Shown: one piece after another, positions 8,833 to 16,181 of the stretch
Layout: every line of letters starts with the position of its first letter
How positions within the stretch are numbered: the stretch's first letter is position 1
DNA from: Chitinophagaceae bacterium
GTDB lineage: Bacteria > Bacteroidota > Bacteroidia > Chitinophagales > UBA10324
DNA: 64,000 bases
Assembly: GCA_016704325.1 (NCBI GenBank)
Contig: JADJAG010000001.1
Coordinates: forward strand, 62,001-126,000
Reading direction: 5' to 3'
The notes under the pieces: model-generated
Told to the model about the DNA's origin: nothing
Databases searched by the model: none
Seen by the model: only the letters and a program-made list of their open reading frames with translations
Translations under genes and position numbers: made by a program

Positions 8833-9471
8833 TTATTGGAAGACATAGGCCGTCATATATTCTTCAAGGCGTTCATAGTGAACATCCGGTTCAGCATAGT
8901 AGGCTCCTTTAGAAATTTTTCCTTTGAGCATTCCGCTTCCTGTGTAGGTAAATCGATCGACAAACAGGTGCGCCCGAAAATCCAGTTTTTTTTCACCATA
9001 TAACTTATACATCGCTTCTTTAGCGCACCATACTGAATAAAGCTGGGCGATGGCATCTTCTGTCGAAACCCATGACAGCTCGGTTGCGCTCATAAATTTA
9101 TGCTTGATGCGTAACACTTTAGGATCCATCTTTTCAATATCAATTCCAACCTTGTATTTTTTGCTGATGAGCAATGCGGAAAGGTCAGCAGAGTGGGAGA
9201 GAGACAGTTCTACGGGAAAATTGTGGATGACAGGCTTGCCGTTCAGGTCGTTTTCCAGATGAATAAACTGGTCTGTCTGCATCATGGTTCTGATTAACAC
9301 CCTGCTCGACAACCAATGCAATTTCCGTTGCGGATGTTTGATGGCATCAATCAGTGTATTTTCATTTTCATCAAGCATCAATTGCGAGCGGAACCAATCG
9401 GCACTTTCTTCAATGCGCCAGATGCCCAGCCAGGTTTCTTCCGCAACTTCTTTTGCAAAAAGCAATGCCAT
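8833..9471 (-). CDS. 4'-phosphopantetheinyl transferase superfamily protein
   Basis: This 212-residue protein has the two signature motifs of the Sfp family. These are GIDIEKMDP (about residue 105; the Asp and Glu bind Mg2+) and WCAKEAMYKLYG (about 148-159). Such enzymes move the phosphopantetheine arm of coenzyme A onto a Ser of acyl- or peptidyl-carrier proteins. The length fits the Sfp/AcpT type rather than the short AcpS type. It converges on dnaG with a 2-bp gap. The start, MALLFAKEV, is the only good ATG. The carrier protein is not visible in this window. Confidence 0.85.
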   Translation of the reverse strand: MALLFAKEVAEETWLGIWRIEESADWFRSQLMLDENENTLIDAIKHPQRKLHWLSSRVLIRTMMQTDQFIHLENDLNGKPVIHNFPVELSLSHSADLSALLISKKYKVGIDIEKMDPKVLRIKHKFMSATELSWVSTEDAIAQLYSVWCAKEAMYKLYGEKKLDFRAHLFVDRFTYTGSGMLKGKISKGAYYAEPDVHYERLEEYMTAYVFQ

Positions 9472-9500
9472 AGGTTGTAAATATAACTTTTCGGATTTGT

Positions 9501-9737
9501 TGAATGGCTATATGGTTGAATGGTTGAACTGTTGCACTGTTTAACTGTTTAATTGTTTAACTGTTTAACTGTTTAACTGTTTAACTGTTTAACTGTTTAA
9601 CTGTTTAACTGTTTAACTGTTTAACTGTTTAACTGCAAGACCAAACAGCAATGTAGCAATTTAACAATTTAACAATTTAACCATTCAGCCATTCAACCAT
9701 TCAACCATTCAACCATTCAACCATTCAACCATTCAAC
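9501..9737. repeat. Octamer tandem repeats (GTTTAACT and AACCATTC)
   Basis: The divergent gap between the transferase and the WD40 gene is almost filled by 8-bp tandem repeats. It starts with GAATGGTT-type units, runs through about a dozen GTTTAACT units (about 9538-9634), then AATTTAAC and finally AACCATTC units. The first and last blocks are complementary, so the stretch can fold back on itself. Confidence 0.9.
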
Positions 9738-9783
9738 CTCCTAGCCATATAGTCCCTATCTTCACCAACTCAATCAACTCCTT

Positions 9784-10683
9784 TTGCAAATCAACCAACT
9801 GGTAAAATTCTCATTTCATAAAGGTTCTGTTTATGCTTTAGCACAAGGACAGGATGCGGCTTCTTTTTTATCTGCCGGATCGGATGGCATCATAGTGCAA
9901 TGCAGCATCCATGATAGTGAAAGTGCAACGGCCATTGCAAAAGTGGAAGGCCAGGTTTTCGCATTGCTTTTGCTACCTGAAAAGAATCATTTGGTGATTG
10001 GTACCATGTCAGGAGGATTACATGTGATTGACTTGAATCTCAGGAAGGAGATTCATTATATAACCTATCATGAACAGTCCATATTTGATATTAAGTATTT
10101 TCAAAACCAGCTATTGGTAGCTTCAAAAGATGGGACGCTTTCAGTTTGGTCTGTCGCTGATTACGCTTTGCAGCGCACCCTCTCCATCAGCGAGCTGAGT
10201 TTGCGTATGATTGATATTAGCCCTGACCGCAATGAAATGGCAATAGCCTGTAGCGATAACAGCATCTACCTTGTTGACTTGCAACGCTGGAAAGTCAAGT
10301 CTGTGCTGCATGGTCCCACTAATTCCGTATTCTCTGTTGCATTTCTTCCGGGTACGGAAAAACTGTTGGCCGGCTCCCGTGATGCACAAATCTATTGCTA
10401 TGATTTGAAGAGCAATCACCTGCTTCAACAGATAAAAGCACACCTCTATACCATCAACGATTTGGAATTGATTTCGGACAATAAATACATTGCTTCCGCT
10501 TCGCGTGATAAATCGGTAAGGATCTGGAATACGGAAAACCTGTCACTGGTAAAATCTTTGGATCGGGACAAAAACAATGGGCATATCAATTCGGTGAACC
10601 GCTTGCTGTGGATGCCATCTCAGTCGGTTCTGCTCTCGGCAAGTGACGACCGTTCCATCATAGCCTGGAAAATTGAGGAATAA
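9784..10683 (+). CDS. WD40-repeat beta-propeller protein
   Basis: This 299-residue protein is made of about seven WD-type repeats. Clear examples are DGIIVQCSIHD, DGTLSVWSV, DNSIYLVDLQRW, DAQIYCYDL, DKSVRIWNTENL and DRSIIAWKIEE. There is no signal peptide, so it is probably a cytoplasmic scaffold for protein-protein contacts. The TTG at 9784 gives MQINQLVKFSFHKGSVYAL and allows a complete first blade; no ATG is suitably placed. The partner and role cannot be read from the sequence. Long repeat-filled gaps isolate it on both sides. Confidence 0.85.
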   Translation: MQINQLVKFSFHKGSVYALAQGQDAASFLSAGSDGIIVQCSIHDSESATAIAKVEGQVFALLLLPEKNHLVIGTMSGGLHVIDLNLRKEIHYITYHEQSIFDIKYFQNQLLVASKDGTLSVWSVADYALQRTLSISELSLRMIDISPDRNEMAIACSDNSIYLVDLQRWKVKSVLHGPTNSVFSVAFLPGTEKLLAGSRDAQIYCYDLKSNHLLQQIKAHLYTINDLELISDNKYIASASRDKSVRIWNTENLSLVKSLDRDKNNGHINSVNRLLWMPSQSVLLSASDDRSIIAWKIEE

Positions 10684-10771
10684 AAATGTGATCTCCTTTA
10701 AGCTTAATATGCACTTTACTATTCCAATTATTTATTTGCTGGAGTTACTTCAATTTTTCCAGTCTAATCGT

Positions 10772-10832
10772 AGCCGAAGTGCGCAGAGTTCAGGGCGCCG
10801 GTGAGGCTGAACCCTGAGCGGAGTAGAAGGGG
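10772..10832. repeat. CCTGAGCGGAG-type palindromic repeat
   Basis: The segment carries CGTAGCCGAAGTGCGCAGAG and ACCCTGAGCGGAGTAGAAGG, degenerate members of the palindrome family found at 205-435 and 17467-17518. The rest of the gap up to the next element, about 100 bp, has nothing I can identify. Confidence 0.5.
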
Positions 10833-10933
10833 ACGGACGACTATAGGCAACTTTTTAAATCCTTTACCAGCAGCTTGTAAGGGTTTCTATGCGAGCTTAG
10901 CATGAAACATGAAAACGAATACTCCTCATTTCC

Positions 10934-11164
10934 GGGTGTTCGACAAATTGGATATAGATTAGTGGGTGTTGAATTTGAGTATTGAGTATTAAGTATTTGA
11001 GTAAGTGATTAAAGTAGTGTAGTGTAGTGAATACAGAATAGCAAGTGATCGGCTTCGCCGCAACCATTTAACCATTTAACCATTCAACCATTTAACCATT
11101 TAACCATTCAACCATTCAACCCCCCAACCATTGCTTGACAAGATATACGAATTGTCCTACACCC
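10934..11164. mobile_element. MITE-like element with internal octamer array, copy 1 (231 bp)
   Basis: The left end is GGGTGTTCGACAAATTGGAT. The right end read on the opposite strand begins GGGTGTAGGACAATTCGT. The conserved body runs: GAGTATT heptamer repeats, a unique block ACAGAATAGCAAGTGATCGG, then AACCATTT/AACCATTC octamers, then CTTGACAAG. Similar copies are at 15594-15779, 26935-27189 and 31201-31449. The octamer number differs between copies. Confidence 0.8.
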
Positions 11165-11229
11165 ACTTTTCCCGCCATCTGCATTATTTCAATTACAAAT
11201 TCTATTTTCGCACCCCACATTAAAGCACT

Positions 11230-11766
11230 ATGATACTATCAGATCGCCAGATACTTGCAGAAATTGAGAAAGGAACCATCCTCATTGAACCCTTTAAACC
11301 GGAAGGGTTGGGCTCCAACAGCTATGATGTTCATCTTGGAAAATACATAGCTACTTATAAAGACCGCATTCTCGATGCAAGGAAGCATAACCAGATTGAT
11401 ACCATTGTTATTCCTGAAGAAGGCTTCATTCTCTATCCCGACATGCTGTACCTGGGTGTTACTGAGGAATACACGGAAACGCATGCCCACGTACCCTTCC
11501 TCGAAGGGAAATCCAGTGTTGGAAGACTTGGTATCGACATACATGCTACAGCCGGCAAAGGAGATGTAGGTTATTGCAATACATGGACATTGGAAATATC
11601 GGTCAAGCAACCGGTTCGCATTTATCCCGGAATGCCCATCGGACAACTCATTTATTTTGTGGTAGAAGGCACGGTAAAAAATACCTACAATAAGAAAGGC
11701 ACTGCCAAATACAGTAAACGCACACTTAAACCGCTTGAATCTATGATGTGGAAGAATAAGTGGTGA
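11230..11766 (+). CDS. dcd: dCTP deaminase
   Basis: The 178-residue protein starts MILSDRQILAEIEKG. The core is EGKSSVGRLGIDIHATAG (about residues 93-110), followed by a Trp-Thr-Leu-Glu stretch and PGMPIGQLIYF. These are the substrate and nucleotide binding signatures of the Dcd family. The enzyme deaminates dCTP to dUTP, feeding dTMP synthesis. The length is normal for a Dcd trimer subunit. A -7-like box TATTTTCG lies near 11203-11210. A LEA-like lipoprotein gene follows 23 bp after the stop. Confidence 0.93.
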   Translation: MILSDRQILAEIEKGTILIEPFKPEGLGSNSYDVHLGKYIATYKDRILDARKHNQIDTIVIPEEGFILYPDMLYLGVTEEYTETHAHVPFLEGKSSVGRLGIDIHATAGKGDVGYCNTWTLEISVKQPVRIYPGMPIGQLIYFVVEGTVKNTYNKKGTAKYSKRTLKPLESMMWKNKW

Positions 11767-11789
11767 CCAGCTTACGTTTAAAGACCCTC

Positions 11790-12266
11790 ATGAAACTAAT
11801 CCGATCGCCGTTTATTTTGTTGCTGCTGCTTGTGGCAACCCTGTCATCCTGTTCATCGCTGAAACCGCTTGAATACCGTTCAATAAATAATATTTATATA
11901 ACCGGAAATTCAGGCAAAGCGCAGCTTGCCTTTGACCTCAATCTGTACAATCCCAATTCCGTGGGTGCTAAACTGAAAGAATTTAATGTGGAAGTCGAAC
12001 TGGATGGGGTTAAAATTGCCACTGCGCAATTGTTAGATGTAACACATGCAGGATCACAATCGGAATTTACGATTCCGGTGAGTCTGAATTCCTCTCTTCA
12101 AGATATGATGAGATTTCTTCCGTCAGGTATAAGCATGCTTTCCGGTGCTGATATTCCCATTCATCTTAATGGAAGCCTGACCGTAAAGAAGTTTATTTTC
12201 AAAAAAACTTTTCCGTTTGATGTGAAGGAAACTTTGGATACCGGGAAGATCAGGCTTGGTAAATAG
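11790..12266 (+). CDS. LEA type 2-like lipoprotein
   Basis: From the ATG at 11790 the product is 158 residues. It has a lipoprotein signal (FILLLLLVATLSSC, lipobox LSSC with Cys near residue 21). The mature part, with DLNLYNPNSVGAKLKEFNVE and VELDGVKIATAQL, looks like the water-stress/LEA14 fold seen in small Bacteroidota lipoproteins. A GTG at 11760 overlapping dcd is possible but would spoil the signal peptide. Its function is not known. It may be cotranscribed with dcd, 23 bp upstream. Confidence 0.75.
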   Translation: MKLIRSPFILLLLLVATLSSCSSLKPLEYRSINNIYITGNSGKAQLAFDLNLYNPNSVGAKLKEFNVEVELDGVKIATAQLLDVTHAGSQSEFTIPVSLNSSLQDMMRFLPSGISMLSGADIPIHLNGSLTVKKFIFKKTFPFDVKETLDTGKIRLGK

Positions 12267-12305
12267 CAATAAGCGCTTTAATTTTTTTTATAGATTACGT
12301 TGATA

Positions 12306-13052
12306 TTATCCTTCAAAATGCAGCGTAAACATGATACTACGTGCGCGTAATTTTTCAATTACGCTGGAAAAGTTAAGGTTGTCATCCGGTTTTAATACAT
12401 TCAAAAGGCCATAAGAAACTTTTATTTCAGGTGAAATAATCACCAATGGTAAATGGAATTCCACGCCCATTCCATATTCAAATGCCACATCATTTCTGTA
12501 AACTTTTACCAGGTTCTCTGCCAGTCGGGCTGTGGCATTAGACTGCATATCAATACTGTACTTAAACCCTGACAAAATATATAATCTTATGTCTTTATAA
12601 GGACGTGACCTGTATTTGAGATGCACCGGAAATTCCAGGTAAACAGATTCAATAGTTTTAATAGGTATGGTATCCGAAGTGCTTAGTGCATACTGAATAC
12701 TTCTGTCAGCAAAGGCAAGATCAGGAATAAACCGCAGCTCAAATGATTTTGATAAGTGCAGATCTGAAATAATACCCAATGCAAAACCGGGATTTGATAA
12801 AGCGTGCACTTCAAGAATCTCATTCTGCTCGAGGTAGTTGGGGTCGAGTGTGATTTTATAGTTTGAGCTGTTAACCGCAAGAGAAATGCCGAAGTGAAAC
12901 ATCCTGCTTTGGTATACCTGCTCATCTTTATAAATATTGACCTGTGCATACGAATGCCTGCCTTGTAATAAAAGCATCATCAGCAATAACAGTGGTGTTA
13001 CTGTTTCTTTCCTGAATAGATAGAACTGATTCCGAAAGTTAGTGGTATGCAT
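12306..13052 (-). CDS. porT: PorT-type T9SS outer-membrane beta-barrel protein
   Basis: This 248-residue protein has a signal peptide (TPLLLLMMLLLQGRHSYAQ). A barrel follows that starts FHFGISLAVNSSNYKI, contains ESVYLEFPVHLKYRSRPY, and ends LHFEG. Position supports PorT: in many Bacteroidota porT directly follows ubiE, as here, where the start overlaps the end of ubiE by 55 bp. PorT is an outer-membrane protein needed for type IX secretion. The window encodes many T9SS cargo proteins, which agrees. A less specific PorT-family (beta-barrel) label is the fallback. Confidence 0.8.
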   Translation of the reverse strand: MHTTNFRNQFYLFRKETVTPLLLLMMLLLQGRHSYAQVNIYKDEQVYQSRMFHFGISLAVNSSNYKITLDPNYLEQNEILEVHALSNPGFALGIISDLHLSKSFELRFIPDLAFADRSIQYALSTSDTIPIKTIESVYLEFPVHLKYRSRPYKDIRLYILSGFKYSIDMQSNATARLAENLVKVYRNDVAFEYGMGVEFHLPLVIISPEIKVSYGLLNVLKPDDNLNFSSVIEKLRARSIMFTLHFEG

Positions 13053-13729
13053 TGCGTGCTAATGAATCCGTTTTTAATCAGTAAATCCGTAAAATTTTTC
13101 CCATCCGGAAAAGCCGCTACCGACCGGTGAAGATAGGTGTAAGCCATTTTATCTTTCGTAATCCATTGTCCGAGAACAGGGCAGATGTAAGTAAAGTAAA
13201 GGCTAAATAATTGTTTAAATGGAAACTGCTTTGGTCTTGAAAATTCCAGTACCACTAAAGTTCCGTTCTTTTTTAGTACCCTGTTCAGTTCCTGTAAGCC
13301 TTTTTCAAGGTGCTCAAAGTTTCTGACGCCGAATGCAACGGTGATTGCATCGAATTTATTATCTTCAAAGGGAAGATTCTCCGCATCGGCCTGCAGTAAG
13401 GTGATCTGCGATTCCAGCTTTTTCTCCTTTAATTTCTGTCGCCCGAGCTGAAGCATTTCTGCTGAAATATCAATTCCCGTAATTTGTTCCGGGTGCAATG
13501 CAGCTAATTGTATGGCAACATCAGCAGTACCTGTCGCTACATCTAAAATGATCTTTGGCTGAGCAGGTTTCAGAATGGCCAGTATGCGCTTTCTCCAGCC
13601 AACGTCGATGCCAAAAGAAAGCAGCCTGTTCATCAGGTCGTAACGGAAGGCAATACGGTCAAACATCATCGTCACCTGCTCTTTCTTCGAGAGGTTCAGA
13701 TCAGTATAAGGTACTACTTCCTGTTTCAT
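12998..13729 (-). CDS. ubiE: Demethylmenaquinone methyltransferase
   Basis: The 243-residue protein starts at MKQEVVPYTDLNL (ATG at 13729); an upstream in-frame ATG would add 20 unneeded residues. It has the family core MFDRIAFRYDLMNRLLSFGI, then the SAM-binding site LDVATGTADVAI. The later signatures DAITVAFGVRNF and PKQFPFKQLFSLYF are typical of UbiE/MenG. It methylates demethylmenaquinone in the last step of menaquinone synthesis. It overlaps porT downstream and is divergent from engB. Confidence 0.95.
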   Translation of the reverse strand: MKQEVVPYTDLNLSKKEQVTMMFDRIAFRYDLMNRLLSFGIDVGWRKRILAILKPAQPKIILDVATGTADVAIQLAALHPEQITGIDISAEMLQLGRQKLKEKKLESQITLLQADAENLPFEDNKFDAITVAFGVRNFEHLEKGLQELNRVLKKNGTLVVLEFSRPKQFPFKQLFSLYFTYICPVLGQWITKDKMAYTYLHRSVAAFPDGKNFTDLLIKNGFISTQCIPLTFGISSIYSGKKQ

Positions 13730-13896
13730 GTTGCCGGCAAAGTTAAGTAAAGAGCAACATTGCACGCTTTCTTTCTGTTTCTTTGCCAATGTCGGGCAGA
13801 CTTAGAAAAGGTTTGATCGTGTTTCATTAAGGAAGGTTTGTGCGCAACACTTTTGAGGTGATGGGAAGTATCTTAATAAAGAATAGCTATCAAAGC

Positions 13897-14505
13897 ATGT
13901 TGATTCAATCCGCGACGTTTATTGGCAGTTTTGTGAAAGAGAAGGAATGCCCGAAAACGGGATTGCCGGAGTTTGCCTTTATCGGCCGTTCGAATGTAGG
14001 AAAGTCTTCCCTGATCAATATGCTGGTGAACCGAAAAGACCTGGTGAAAGTGTCCCGTGCACCGGGAAAGACACAAACCCTGAATTTTTTTAACATCAAT
14101 GAGCGATTGTATTTCGTGGACCTTCCCGGGTATGGTTATGCGAAAGTTTCCCGAAGCCTGCGCCACCAATGGACTGACATGATTAGCCAATACCTGCAAC
14201 AACGAAGGACATTACAGTGTGTTTTTATTCTGGCAGATGCCAGGCTGGAGCCACAGCAATCCGACCTCGATTTTGTAAACCAACTGGGAACGTGGCGCAT
14301 TCCCTTTGCAATTATCTTCACCAAATCAGATAAAGTAGGCAAATCGCAGGTAAGCAAACATGTGAGTTTGTTTCATGCAGCATTAAAACCGGTATGGTCT
14401 ACATTACCTGTCACCTTCATTTCATCCACGGTTTCTAAAGCCGGAAAAGATGATATTTTGAAATTTATAGCTGAAGCCATCACCCCTAAAAAGCCAAAAT
14501 CGTAG
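13897..14505 (+). CDS. engB: Ribosome biogenesis GTP-binding protein EngB/YsxC
   Basis: The 202-residue product from ATG 13897 (MLIQSATFIGSFVKEKECP) has the usual EngB length. ATGs at 13861 and an alternative start at 13840 would add a poorly conserved tail. GTPase motifs are present: G1 GRSNVGKSS, G3 DLPGYG, G4 TKSDK, and the G5-like ISST stretch. The protein acts late in large ribosomal subunit assembly. It is divergent from the ubiE-porT pair. Confidence 0.95.
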   Translation: MLIQSATFIGSFVKEKECPKTGLPEFAFIGRSNVGKSSLINMLVNRKDLVKVSRAPGKTQTLNFFNINERLYFVDLPGYGYAKVSRSLRHQWTDMISQYLQQRRTLQCVFILADARLEPQQSDLDFVNQLGTWRIPFAIIFTKSDKVGKSQVSKHVSLFHAALKPVWSTLPVTFISSTVSKAGKDDILKFIAEAITPKKPKS

Positions 14506-14511
14506 TTAGTC

Positions 14512-14655
14512 GGAAGTAGTTAGTAGTTAGTCGGAAGTTGTTAGTCGTAAGTCGGAAGTTGTTAGTCTTAGCTCCTGCGTCCTGAGTCTTAAGTCCTACG
14601 TCCTACGTCCTACGTCCTACGTCCTGCGTCTTGGCTCCTGACTCCTGGTTCCTGC
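14512..14655. repeat. Heptamer-type repeat block (TCGGAAGT and TACGTCC)
   Basis: After engB comes a run of AGTTAGTCGGAAGT-type units, then CCTACGT heptamers, then TGGCTCCTGACTCC-type units. A shorter version of the same ordered composite is at 24156-24246. The block is non-coding. Confidence 0.8.
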
Positions 14656-14705
14656 CTTACATCCCCCAAAATGCATAACTCCCAAAAATATTTTTCCCAA
14701 AACAC

Positions 14706-14890
14706 TTGACATCGCCTGTTTGATGTTGTATATTTATACCTCAATAAAAAAAGAAATAACAGACACAAAATTTCTTCAAGAAACTAAAAGAGATGGGTGC
14801 TTTCACACACCCAGGGTTTTGTTCAACGTTGCAAAACCAAAATTGAAACAGGCGACCAGAGTACTTACTCCGTCGCCTGTTTCTATTTCA
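14706..14890 (+). ncRNA. Candidate structured small RNA with sigma70-like promoter
   Basis: TTGACA (14706-14711) and TATATT (14729-14734) are separated by exactly 17 bp. Downstream lie four hairpins in a row: TTTCTT-C-AAGAAA (14771-14783), TGGGTG/CACCCA (14794-14813), GGTTTTG/CAAAACC (14815-14838) and a 12-bp perfect stem, GAAACAGGCGAC/GTCGCCTGTTTC (14845-14883). A T-rich stretch follows. No convincing open frame is present. This fits a small RNA or a strong terminator after a leader RNA. I do not recognise the family. Confidence 0.4.
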
Positions 14891-14934
14891 TTTACTACTG
14901 AATCCGTATATTCTACTTCTACTCACACTCTCAC

Positions 14935-15028
14935 TACTCATTACTTCCGACTATCTACTTCCTACTTCCGACTATCTACTTCCTACTTCCGACTATCTAC
15001 TTCCTACTTCCGACTATCTACTTCCGAC
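14935..15028. repeat. CTACTTCCGACTAT tandem repeats
   Basis: Several copies of a unit built from CTACTTCCGACTAT lie just after the DUF458 gene's stop. They are the reverse complement of the TCGGAAGT units at 14512-14655. The candidate RNA between them is therefore flanked by inverted repeats. Confidence 0.8.
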
Positions 15029-15032
15029 TACC

Positions 15033-15503
15033 TCACACCACCTTATTCGCACAACTCGAACTCGCAAATGCCTCCGGCTTAGCCTTAAAAGCAAAACCCA
15101 TCCCCAGTATATATCCCATGGCTTCTTTCAATGCGGTATTGGATTGAAAATGCGGATTGGTATTGATGTCAGCATGCACCTCCAGGTCTACATCATAGGC
15201 ATCCAGTAAATCGCACAGGCCATAGGCCGTTTGAACAGATCGTGATACCTCATCAAGCATGCGTTCTTTTATTGTCAGCTTATTCGTCGTTTTTTCATTG
15301 TTGATGAACATAAATCCACCTTTCTTTTCCCGCAAAAACACAATCACCGTGGCAAATTCGGTGACGGTACCACGTACCTGCGAATCCGTGCCGATGCATA
15401 CTTTTAGCTTGTTGCCAAGGCCGGATTCATAGCGGATTGCCTGCTCCACCGCTTTCTTAATGGGAATCTTGATCTTTTCGCCGTTAAATTTTCTCCACAG
15501 CAT
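15033..15503 (-). CDS. RNase H-like YkuK/DUF458 family protein
   Basis: The 156-residue protein has VCIGTDSQVRGT (about residue 36) and LEVHADINTNPHFQSN (about 107-122). The acidic residues in these two places resemble the RNase H-like active site assigned to the DUF458 (YkuK) family. The family's biochemical role is not established. No signal peptide is seen. The last residues, EAFASSSCANKVV, run up to a tandem repeat, so the C-terminus may vary between strains. It is a single gene between repeat-rich gaps. Confidence 0.8.
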   Translation of the reverse strand: MLWRKFNGEKIKIPIKKAVEQAIRYESGLGNKLKVCIGTDSQVRGTVTEFATVIVFLREKKGGFMFINNEKTTNKLTIKERMLDEVSRSVQTAYGLCDLLDAYDVDLEVHADINTNPHFQSNTALKEAMGYILGMGFAFKAKPEAFASSSCANKVV

Positions 15504-15593
15504 AATCAGAAGGTTTGTTCAAAAATAGCGTATTCCGCGTAGAATTAATACAGGTATAACCTGTAGGTAGCTGATCCGGTTGTATTAATCCGA

Positions 15594-15779
15594 GGGTGTA
15601 CGTCAAATTGGATATTGATTATAGGGTTTTGAAATTGAGTATTAAGTATTTAAGTAAGTGAGTAAAGCAGCGTAGTGATTACAGAATAGCAAGTGATCGG
15701 CTTCGCCGCAGCAATTTAACCATTTAGCAATTTAACCATTTAACCCACCAACCGTTGCTTGACAAGTTTTGGTACACCC
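15594..15779. mobile_element. MITE-like element with internal octamer array, copy 2 (186 bp)
   Basis: The left end is GGGTGTACGTCAAATTGGAT and the right end is GACAAGTTTTGGTACACCC. The core block ACAGAATAGCAAGTGATCGG and a short AATTTAACCATTT array are kept. It is the shortest of the octamer-bearing copies. It lies just upstream of the rpmE2 promoter. Confidence 0.8.
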
Positions 15780-15792
15780 TAATCTAATCTGA

Positions 15793-15825
15793 TTTGGCTA
15801 TCTCAATTGTTTTTCTATATCTTTG
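15793..15825 (+). promoter_or_regulatory. Bacteroidota-type promoter for rpmE2
   Basis: TTTG at 15793-15796 and TATCTTTG at 15818-15825 match the -33 and -7 elements of Bacteroidota promoters. The spacer is 21 bp. The start codon follows at 15853. Confidence 0.6.
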
Positions 15826-15852
15826 TGCTCCCAAAAAAATGCGCATTATCAA

Positions 15853-16104
15853 ATGAGAAAAGGAATTCACCCAGAAAATTACCGGTTTGTAGTGTTTAAG
15901 GACATGTCGAACGGAACCGCTTTTGTATCCAAGTCAACAGCCGCTACCAAAGAAATGATTACCTGGGAAGATGGTAAGGAGTATCCGCTGATCAAGCTTG
16001 AAATTTCCAATACTTCACACCCTTATTATACCGGTAAAATGAAGTTTATCGATACTGCCGGACGTATTGATAAATTCAAAAAGAAATACGCGAAGAAAAG
16101 TTAG
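15853..16104 (+). CDS. rpmE2: 50S ribosomal protein L31 type B
   Basis: This 83-residue protein starts MRKGIHPENYRFVVFKDMSN and contains TWEDGKEYPLIKLEISN and SHPYYTGKMKFIDTAGR. These are the standard features of type B (bL31B), which lacks the zinc-binding cysteines of type A. It sits on the large subunit near the central protuberance. The strong upstream promoter and the terminator at 16147-16170 suggest it is transcribed alone. Confidence 0.96.
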   Translation: MRKGIHPENYRFVVFKDMSNGTAFVSKSTAATKEMITWEDGKEYPLIKLEISNTSHPYYTGKMKFIDTAGRIDKFKKKYAKKS

Positions 16105-16146
16105 GCTGAATTACTTTCAGCTTACCGTCAAACAGTCCGTAATAAG

Positions 16147-16170
16147 AGCCCTGCAGTTGTAGGGCTTTTT
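16147..16170 (+). terminator. Rho-independent terminator after rpmE2
   Basis: AGCCCT-GCAGTTGT-AGGGCT is followed by TTTT. It ends 11 bp before the next ATG at 16182. Confidence 0.75.
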
Positions 16171-16181
16171 AATTGCAGCGA

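Noticed and set aside
14845..14883. Simple terminator of engB
   Set aside because: It is over 300 bp downstream of engB, behind a promoter-like sequence and three other hairpins, so a separate RNA is the better reading.
14720..15082. Open frame of 120 residues over the RNA candidate
   Set aside because: It runs through hairpins and a tandem repeat (repeated RLSTSYF), and has no plausible ribosome site.
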